From: Chloroflexota bacterium
GTDB lineage: Bacteria > Chloroflexota > Dormibacteria > Dormibacterales > Dormibacteraceae
Assembly (NCBI GenBank): GCA_005880175.1
Contig: VBJR01000057.1
Coordinates: 1-22,525 of the forward strand
Direction of reading: 5' to 3'
Length of the DNA stretch: 22,525 nt
Each line of letters begins with the position of its first letter. Within the stretch, counting starts at the first letter, position 1. Below, one piece after another: positions 18,304 to 22,525 of this stretch. The notes under the pieces are model-generated. The model made no database searches and was not told the origin of the DNA. It was given only the letters and a program-made list of their open reading frames with translations. A program made the translations under genes and the position numbers.

Positions 18304-18870
18304 ATGAACGTGCGGGTGCTGGACGACGCCCCGGCCGTCGCGGCGGCCGTCGCGGACCTGGTCGCCGGGGCGATCGACGGGGGCCTGCGGACCCTCGTCC
18401 TGGCCGGCGGCTCGACGCCGAAGCGCGCCTACCAGCTCCTGGCCGAGCGGTCGCTGCCCTGGGGCCGGGTGGCGGTGCTGTTCGGCGACGAGCGGTGTGT
18501 GCCGCCGGACGACGCCGAGAGCAACTACTGGATGGCCCACGAGACGCTGCTGGAGCGCGTTCACCCGGGCACCGTGCACCGGATGCCGGGCGAGCTCGGG
18601 GCCGAGGCGGCCGCCGAGCTGTACGACGGCGTGGTGATGGCCAGCTCGCCGCTGGACCTGGTGCTGCTGGGCGTCGGCCCCGACGGCCACACGGCGTCGC
18701 TGTTTCCGGGCAACCCGGCGCTCCGGGCGACCGGCGGCGCGGTCGCAGTCCATGCCGCGCCGAAGCCGCCGCCCGACCGCGTCAGCCTCCAGCGGGGCGA
18801 GGTGCCGTCCGGCATGATCCCGGGCGCCGAGTACCTCGCCGACCGGGCCGCGGCAGCGCTGCTCGCGTGA
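18304..18870 (+). CDS. pgl: 6-phosphogluconolactonase, internally shortened
   Basis: It hydrolyses 6-phosphogluconolactone to 6-phosphogluconate. NagB/RpiA-fold motifs are present: LVLAGGSTPKRAYQLL, FGDERCVPPDDAESNYWMA, LVLLGVGPDGHTASLFPG and KPPPDRVSL. The family then normally continues with a TLPVLNAAR..FLVTGA.KA-like strand-helix before the C-terminus. Here DRVSLQ jumps directly to RGEVPSGMIPGAEYLADRAAAALL, so about 25-35 residues are missing in frame near 18790. The product is 188 residues against the usual 230-260. The missing strand belongs to the core fold, so the protein as written is probably not functional. The gap resembles the other joins in this window. The stop overlaps the rpe start (GTGA, 18867-18870). 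Confidence 0.87.
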   Translation: MNVRVLDDAPAVAAAVADLVAGAIDGGLRTLVLAGGSTPKRAYQLLAERSLPWGRVAVLFGDERCVPPDDAESNYWMAHETLLERVHPGTVHRMPGELGAEAAAELYDGVVMASSPLDLVLLGVGPDGHTASLFPGNPALRATGGAVAVHAAPKPPPDRVSLQRGEVPSGMIPGAEYLADRAAAALLA

Positions 18871-19517
18871 TCCGGGTCGTCCCGTCCATCCTGTCCGCGG
18901 ACCTGACGCGCCTGGGCGAGCAGGTCCGGGAGGCCGTCGCCGCCGGCGCCGACCGCATCCAGGTCGACGTGATGGACGGCCACTTCGTGCCCAACCTCAC
19001 GTTCGGCCCCGGTGTGGTCGAGGCGGTGCGGCGCGCCGCGCCCAGCATCCCGATCGAGGCCCACCTGATGGTCGAGCGGCCCGAGCAGTTCGTGCGCGAC
19101 TTCGCCGCCGCCGGCGCCGACTACGTGCTGGTCCAGGTCGAGTCCACGTACTCGCTGTACCGGACCGTCCACGCCATCGCCGAGGCGGGTAGCCGGCCGG
19201 GCCTGGTGCTGAACCCGGCGACGCCCGTCGAGACGCTGCGCGAGCTGGTCCCGTACGTGGAGATGGTCAACGTGATGACGGTCGAGCCCGGCTTCGGCGG
19301 CCAGCGCTTCATCGCGACCAGCCCGGAGAAGATCCGGCGGGTGCGGGAGCTGGCGCCCCGCCTGGAGATCGAGGTGGACGGCGGCATCGACGAGCACACC
19401 GCGCCGCTGGTCGCGGAGGCGGGCGCCACGCTGCTGGTGGCCGGCAGCTCGGTCTTCGGGCACCCGGGCGGGGTGGAGGCGGGCATCCGGGCCCTGCGCG
19501 AGTCGGTTGCGGGCTGA
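18867..19517 (+). CDS. rpe: Ribulose-phosphate 3-epimerase
   Basis: It interconverts ribulose-5-phosphate and xylulose-5-phosphate; a TIM barrel of 216 residues. Motifs are VPSILSADLTRLGEQV, VDVMDGHFVPNLTFGP, IEAHLMVERPEQF, NPATPVETL, MTVEPGFGGQRF and EVDGGIDEHTA. The metal ligands Asp (VDVMDG), His (AHLMV) and Asp (VDGG) are present. The fourth, His34 of the E. coli enzyme, is Gln here (IQVDVMDG), and the conserved His of the FHPEA motif is also Gln (VQVEST). GTG 18867 overlaps the pgl stop, and the C-terminus overlaps the rpiA start by 11 bases. The paired His-to-Gln change may mark a subfamily variant rather than loss of function. Confidence 0.93.
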   Translation: MIRVVPSILSADLTRLGEQVREAVAAGADRIQVDVMDGHFVPNLTFGPGVVEAVRRAAPSIPIEAHLMVERPEQFVRDFAAAGADYVLVQVESTYSLYRTVHAIAEAGSRPGLVLNPATPVETLRELVPYVEMVNVMTVEPGFGGQRFIATSPEKIRRVRELAPRLEIEVDGGIDEHTAPLVAEAGATLLVAGSSVFGHPGGVEAGIRALRESVAG

Positions 19518-20178
19518 CCCGGACGGCCTGAAGCGAGAGGCGGCCCGGCGGGCGCTGGAGCTCGTCACGCCGGGCATGACGCTGGGTATCGGCACGGGCA
19601 CTACCGCCCACTACTTCATCGCGGGCCTGCGCGGCCTCCGGGTGGCGGCGATGGCGACGTCCCGGGTCAGCGCGGAGCTGGCCCGCGCGGTGGGCGTCGA
19701 GCTGCTCGACGACCCGGGTGGGCAGCTCGATCTGGCGGTGGACGGGGCGGACGAGATCGACCCCGAGCTGCGGCTGGTGAAAGGCCACGGCGGCGCGCTG
19801 TTCCGGGAGAAGATGGTCGCGATGGCCGCGCGCCGGTTCGTGGTGATCGCCGACGCGTCCAAGCTGGTGGAACTGCTGGGCCAGACGTACGTCCCGGTCG
19901 AGGTGGCGCCGTTCCTGTGGCGCCGAACGGCGGCGAGGCTGGCGGAGCTGGGCACGAGCTGGACGCTGCGGGGCGGGGAGGCGGCGCCGTTCCGGACGGA
20001 CAACGGCAACCTGATCGTGGACCTGACGTTCGCGGGCGGGATCGCCGACCCCGTGGGGACGGCGGCGGCGCTGAAGGCGGTGACCGGGGTCCTGGAGCAC
20101 GGGCTGTTCCTGGGGCTGGCGCGAGGGGCGATCGTGGCCACGGAGGCCGGTGTCGAGGTGCGGGGCCGCCTGGACTGA
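19507..20178 (+). CDS. rpiA: Ribose-5-phosphate isomerase A
   Basis: It interconverts ribose-5-phosphate and ribulose-5-phosphate. Motifs are GIGTGTTAHYFIAGL (phosphate loop), LAVDGADEID (catalytic Asp pair), KGHGGALFREKMVA (catalytic Lys and Glu; the second Gly of the usual KGGG is His), FVVIADASKLV, PVEVAPF and GNLIVDLTF. The 223-residue length is normal. The start is assigned to TTG 19507, inside the end of rpe (11-base overlap), because no ATG or GTG in this frame precedes KREAARRALEL. The short spacing suggests translational coupling. It converges on the nucleotidyltransferase gene with only 15 bp between the stops. Confidence 0.92.
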   Translation: MRADPDGLKREAARRALELVTPGMTLGIGTGTTAHYFIAGLRGLRVAAMATSRVSAELARAVGVELLDDPGGQLDLAVDGADEIDPELRLVKGHGGALFREKMVAMAARRFVVIADASKLVELLGQTYVPVEVAPFLWRRTAARLAELGTSWTLRGGEAAPFRTDNGNLIVDLTFAGGIADPVGTAAALKAVTGVLEHGLFLGLARGAIVATEAGVEVRGRLD

Positions 20179-20193
20179 GCGGGGCGCCCGGTG

Positions 20194-20934
20194 CTACCCC
20201 ACCAGCTGCCACAGGCGCCACAGCGCGTCGAATCGCGTGGCCGGGTCGCCGCGGAGGTCCACGGCGACGCGGATCGCGGCCAGCAGCGGGGCGGACCCGG
20301 GGTCGCGTTCGAGCGCCCGGAGCAGCCACTTGTCCGCGGGGTGCGGCACGCCGCCGGCCAGCAGCCAGTACCGCGCCGCCCAGGCGGCGCACGCGGCGGC
20401 GGTCAGCGCCTGGGCCGCGGCGTCGGCCCGGGGCAGGCAGGCCACCGCCTCGTTGCGGCTGGTCCGAAACGCCCGGTAGGCCTGGCTCGCGAGCTCCGGC
20501 CACCGGTCCGCGAACCGCGACGCGACCCCGTGGCGGTAGGGCTCGCCGATCCCGGCGGCCAGCCGCAGCGGGACCGCGTGCCGCAGCTCGTACGTCCACA
20601 CCGCCGGCGCCTCCCGCTCGCGGGTCTCCCGCTCCGCGGGGCCGATGACGTCCACGTCCACGCCCGCGGCCTGCCTCCAGCGCACGTGCAGCGCCAGGTC
20701 GGGGACGCCCGCGACGGCCGGACGGTCGACCGCGAACGCGGCGTCGAGCGCCGGCCGCGGCAGCGCGGCGACGGCCGAGTCCGTGAGCAGCACGGTGTCC
20801 CAGTCGCTCAGGTCGTCCTCCATGCCGGCCGCGCGGGACCCGACCAGGTACCAGTCGCCGCGCTCCAGCAGCGCCGCGACCGCCTCGCTCGCCTCGGCGC
20901 GCGCCACGAGCTCGGCCGCCGATCCGATGCCCAT
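20194..20934 (-). CDS. Nucleotidyltransferase-fold protein of unknown target
   Basis: This 246-residue protein has the polymerase-beta-like nucleotidyltransferase signature YLVGSRAAGMEDDLSDWDTVLL (Gly-Ser, then a D-x-D-type metal pair) at residues about 29-50. A third acidic residue is plausible in VDVDVIGP. The C-terminal half is alpha-helical (AYRAFRTSRNEAVACL, AACAAWAARYWLLAGG, PADKWLLRAL), like the substrate-binding helical domain of DUF4037 or aminoglycoside nucleotidyltransferase-like proteins. ATG 20934 is chosen because the fold begins soon after; a GTG at 21000 would add 22 proline- and arginine-rich residues read through the intergenic repeat. There is no clear SD. It lies downstream of the P-loop kinase on the same strand. 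The substrate is unknown; drug modification is only one possibility. Confidence 0.65.
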   Translation of the reverse strand: MGIGSAAELVARAEASEAVAALLERGDWYLVGSRAAGMEDDLSDWDTVLLTDSAVAALPRPALDAAFAVDRPAVAGVPDLALHVRWRQAAGVDVDVIGPAERETREREAPAVWTYELRHAVPLRLAAGIGEPYRHGVASRFADRWPELASQAYRAFRTSRNEAVACLPRADAAAQALTAAACAAWAARYWLLAGGVPHPADKWLLRALERDPGSAPLLAAIRVAVDLRGDPATRFDALWRLWQLVG

Positions 20935-20955
20935 GGCGCGACACGGTGGCAGAGT

Positions 20956-20976
20956 CCCGGGCGGGCGGTCAACCGG
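20956..20976 (+). repeat. Direct repeat, left copy (flanks hairpin B)
   Basis: A 21-base unit starting CCCGGGCGGGCGG matches 21051-21071 at 19 of 21 positions. The right copy overlaps the 3' end of the P-loop kinase gene; this left copy lies upstream of the nucleotidyltransferase gene. The two bracket the hairpin at 20984-21036. Confidence 0.5.
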
Positions 20977-20983
20977 ACCCGGC

Positions 20984-21036
20984 TGCCGTACCGGCGCCAC
21001 GTCACGGCCAGCTCATGGGGTGGCGGTCGTACGGCG
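20984..21036 (+). repeat. Long intergenic hairpin, copy B of the dispersed repeat
   Basis: TGCCGTAC (20984-20991) pairs with GTACGGCG (21029-21036). After a 4x4 internal loop, GCCACGTCACG (20996-21006) pairs with CATGGGGTGGC (21014-21024) with two mismatches and the same T-G wobble at inner position 7 as copy A. Block lengths (8, 4, 11, loop 7, 11, 4, 8) match copy A except for one loop base. The right inner arm is identical in both copies and the left outer arm is identical over 8 bases. It sits between two minus-strand genes. Confidence 0.65.
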
Positions 21037-21050
21037 AACCGGCTGCCAGG

Positions 21051-21071
21051 CCCGGACGGGCGGTCAGCCGG
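21051..21071 (+). repeat. Direct repeat, right copy (overlaps kinase 3' end)
   Basis: This unit starts CCCGGACGGGCGG and matches 20956-20976 at 19 of 21 positions. It contains the stop codon of the P-loop kinase gene (21064-21066 on the minus strand). The left copy therefore looks like a displaced duplicate of this gene end. Confidence 0.5.
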
Positions 21072-21815
21072 CGTGTTCCGGCGCCACGACGTGCCGCTCG
21101 GGCGGCTCCAGCGCGGCCCCGTACTCGTCGATCGTGAGCAGCACCCGCTCGCGACAGCCGAGCGTCCCGCACTCGCACGCGAAGTCGAAGACCGGCGGCT
21201 CGGCGAGGTCGAAGTGGGCCCGGAGGGAGCACAGGTTGCCGTGGATGCCCGCGTTCTCCCGCCGCCGGATGCGCCGGTGCTCGGCGCCGTCGCGGGCCCG
21301 AGGGCCCGCGACGATCCGCGCCGCGAAGTGGTCCGCGACCGCGTCCATCATCTCGGGCAGCGTCCGGCTCCCGTCCACCTCCAGCAGCGGCAGGCCGAGG
21401 CCGGCCGCCTGGCCCTGGATCACCGCGTTGAGGATGGCGTCGCGGGCCAGACGGTTGTCCAGCGCCCGCTCCCGGTCGGACGCGCCGTCCGGTCCGCCGG
21501 GGCGACGAGCTCGGGCAAGAGCTGCGGCCCCTCGGCCAGCACCAGCGGTCCGCCGCGCAGCGCGTCGAGGTCCTCCAGGATGAGCGGGAGCACCTCGTGG
21601 GAGCCGCCGACGAACTGGCTCGCCAGCTCCTCCGGCGGCGTCCGCAGCCAGCGGTCGTCGCCGCTTCCCAGCTCGGGCGCGCCCCGCCGCCGCCAGTGCT
21701 CCCAGGTATGCGCGTCGGTCGCGTAGAGCACCAGGTCGAGGCGGTGCGCGAGCTCCCGCGCGATCGAGGACTTGCCCGACCCGCACCCGCCGCCCAGCCA
21801 GATCACGTGGTCCAT
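21064..21815 (-). CDS. P-loop kinase with C-terminal CECG...C tail (frame broken near 21490)
   Basis: ATG 21815 is chosen because GGAGGTGA lies 5 bases upstream. Walker A GGGCGSGKSSIAREL is at residues about 8-22, as in small-molecule or nucleoside kinases that sense an ATP gamma-phosphate. YATDAHTWEHWRRR and PLVLAEGPQLLPELVAP follow. The second half, in another frame, begins about GASDRERALDNRLARDAIL and ends FACECGTLGCRERVLLTIDEY...HVVAPEHAG. The CECG-x(3)-C motif with the following TxxEY and VAPxH is a recurrent actinobacterial C-terminal module, possibly a small metal site. Between LVAP and the SDRERA segment about 20-25 residues seem to be missing. The substrate is unknown. It follows the LacI-type regulator by 38 bp and precedes the nucleotidyltransferase gene, a probable operon. 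Confidence 0.7.
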
Positions 21816-21853
21816 GACACTCACCTCCCGCTGCCGAGCCCGCCTCGCGGCCC

Positions 21854-22525
21854 TCAGGCCGACTCTCGCACCACCAGCTCCGTCGGCAGGATCACCGCCG
21901 CCGGCGGTTGGCCCGCGATCAGGTCCAGCAGCAGCCTGACCATCTCCCGGCTGATCCGCTCCAGCGGCTGGCGGATCGTGGTCAGGGGCGGCTGGGACGT
22001 CATCGCGATCCGGGAGTCGTCGAAGCCGCCCACCGCGACGTCCTCCGGCACCCGGCGGCCGGACCGGCGCAGGGCCGCCAGCGCGCCCGCCGCCATCAGG
22101 TCCGACGCCACGAACACCGCGTCGAGGTCTGGCGCTCGGCGCAGCAGGTGCTCCATCGCCGCCTCGCCGCCCGCCTGCGTGTAGTCGCCCTCCACGACCA
22201 GGCGCTCGTCCGCCTCGCCGGCCAGCACCTCGCGATACCCGGCCAGCCGGTCGACGCCGCCGGGCATGTCGAGTGGGCCCGTGATCGTGCCGATCGCGCG
22301 CCGGCCGCGATCGCGCAGGTGCCGCACCATCCGGCGGGCCCCGTCGCGGTCGTCCGCCGCCACGTACGCGAGCCGCCGGTCGTGGCCCAGCGGCTTCCCG
22401 CAGGCGACCACCGGCACCTCCAGCGCGCCCAGCTCGTCCACCAGCGAGCTGCCCGCGTGGGCGGACACCAGGAGGGCCCCGTCCACGTGGCCGGTGGCGA
22501 CGAACCGGCCCACCCGCTCGCGCTC
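21854..22525 (-). CDS. LacI/GalR-family transcriptional regulator, C-terminal part (cut by window end)
   Basis: 223 residues of the periplasmic-binding-protein-like sensor domain are present; the helix-turn-helix lies beyond 22525. Recognisable stretches are HVDGALLVSAH, VPVVACGKPLG, VAADDRDGARRMVRHL, AIGTITGPLDMPGGVDRLAGY, DAVFVASDLMAAGAL, VPEDVAVGGFDDSRIA, PPLTTIRQPLERISREMVRLLLDLI and the ending VILPTELVVRESA. The ligand is likely a sugar or sugar derivative, as for most LacI proteins. The target may be a sugar gene set outside the window, since the two genes immediately downstream are a kinase and a nucleotidyltransferase. The coding sequence is open to the window edge in frame. Confidence 0.92.
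   Translation of the reverse strand, partial: ERERVGRFVATGHVDGALLVSAHAGSSLVDELGALEVPVVACGKPLGHDRRLAYVAADDRDGARRMVRHLRDRGRRAIGTITGPLDMPGGVDRLAGYREVLAGEADERLVVEGDYTQAGGEAAMEHLLRRAPDLDAVFVASDLMAAGALAALRRSGRRVPEDVAVGGFDDSRIAMTSQPPLTTIRQPLERISREMVRLLLDLIAGQPPAAVILPTELVVRESA

Noticed and set aside
20935..21000. GTG 21000 as the start of the nucleotidyltransferase
   Set aside because: It would translate 22 Pro/Arg-rich residues through the repeat region. The fold begins after ATG 20934.
1..22525. CRISPR arrays, tRNA or rRNA genes, insertion sequences, phage genes
   Set aside because: I saw no spaced repeats, no cloverleaf or rRNA-like stretch and no transposase or integrase motif on either strand.

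Overview
The window is uniformly very GC-rich, with GTG and TTG starts, tight stop/start overlaps, and a set of families typical of Actinomycetota and of some Chloroflexota: OpcA, a Tal-Pgi fusion, a tandem W-motif protein, a DUF5667-type membrane protein, and a kinase with a CECG...C tail. An uncultured or little-studied actinobacterial or Dormibacteria-like organism fits. The class cannot be fixed from the sequence alone.

Layout. Positions 1-3200 hold the end of a ChlI-type AAA+ ATPase, a small GlsB/YeaQ-type membrane protein on the minus strand, and an M3 oligoendopeptidase. Positions 3236-6398 are the least familiar part. A perfect hairpin covers the Shine-Dalgarno (SD) of a tandem W-motif/coiled-coil protein. 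This protein converges on a C39-like cysteine peptidase. The peptidase diverges, with overlapping start codons, from a degenerate sigma-factor-like protein that continues into a membrane segment and a DUF5667-like domain. A compact GH38 alpha-mannosidase (6398-8266) overlaps the end of that gene by one base.

Positions 8445-20178 are a nearly complete pentose phosphate cluster in two tightly packed runs. The first is FGGY sugar kinase (probably gluconokinase), transketolase, fused transaldolase/glucose-6-phosphate isomerase, 6-phosphogluconate dehydrogenase, glucose-6-phosphate dehydrogenase and OpcA. The second, behind a leaderless-type promoter, is 6-phosphogluconolactonase, ribulose-phosphate 3-epimerase and ribose-5-phosphate isomerase A. 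Together they cover the oxidative branch from glucose-6-phosphate to ribulose-5-phosphate plus NADPH and every non-oxidative interconversion, with gluconate possibly entering through the kinase. Positions 20194-22525 are on the minus strand: a LacI-type regulator (cut by the window end), a P-loop kinase and a nucleotidyltransferase-fold protein.

Two things stand out. First, a near-identical long hairpin lies in two intergenic regions 12.6 kb apart (8329-8384 and 20984-21036); it has 8-9 bp outer and 11 bp inner arms, and one copy is flanked by a 21-bp direct repeat. It looks like an undescribed REP/MITE-like or regulatory hairpin family. Second, at least six sites (about 500, 2515, 4660, 5860, 18790 and 21490) look like clean joins where roughly 1-90 bases of expected coding sequence are missing. 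This breaks the reading frame of four conserved genes, removes the ends of two convergent genes, and shortens Pgl in frame. Assembly error is the most likely cause, so the affected genes are annotated as single genes across the joins.
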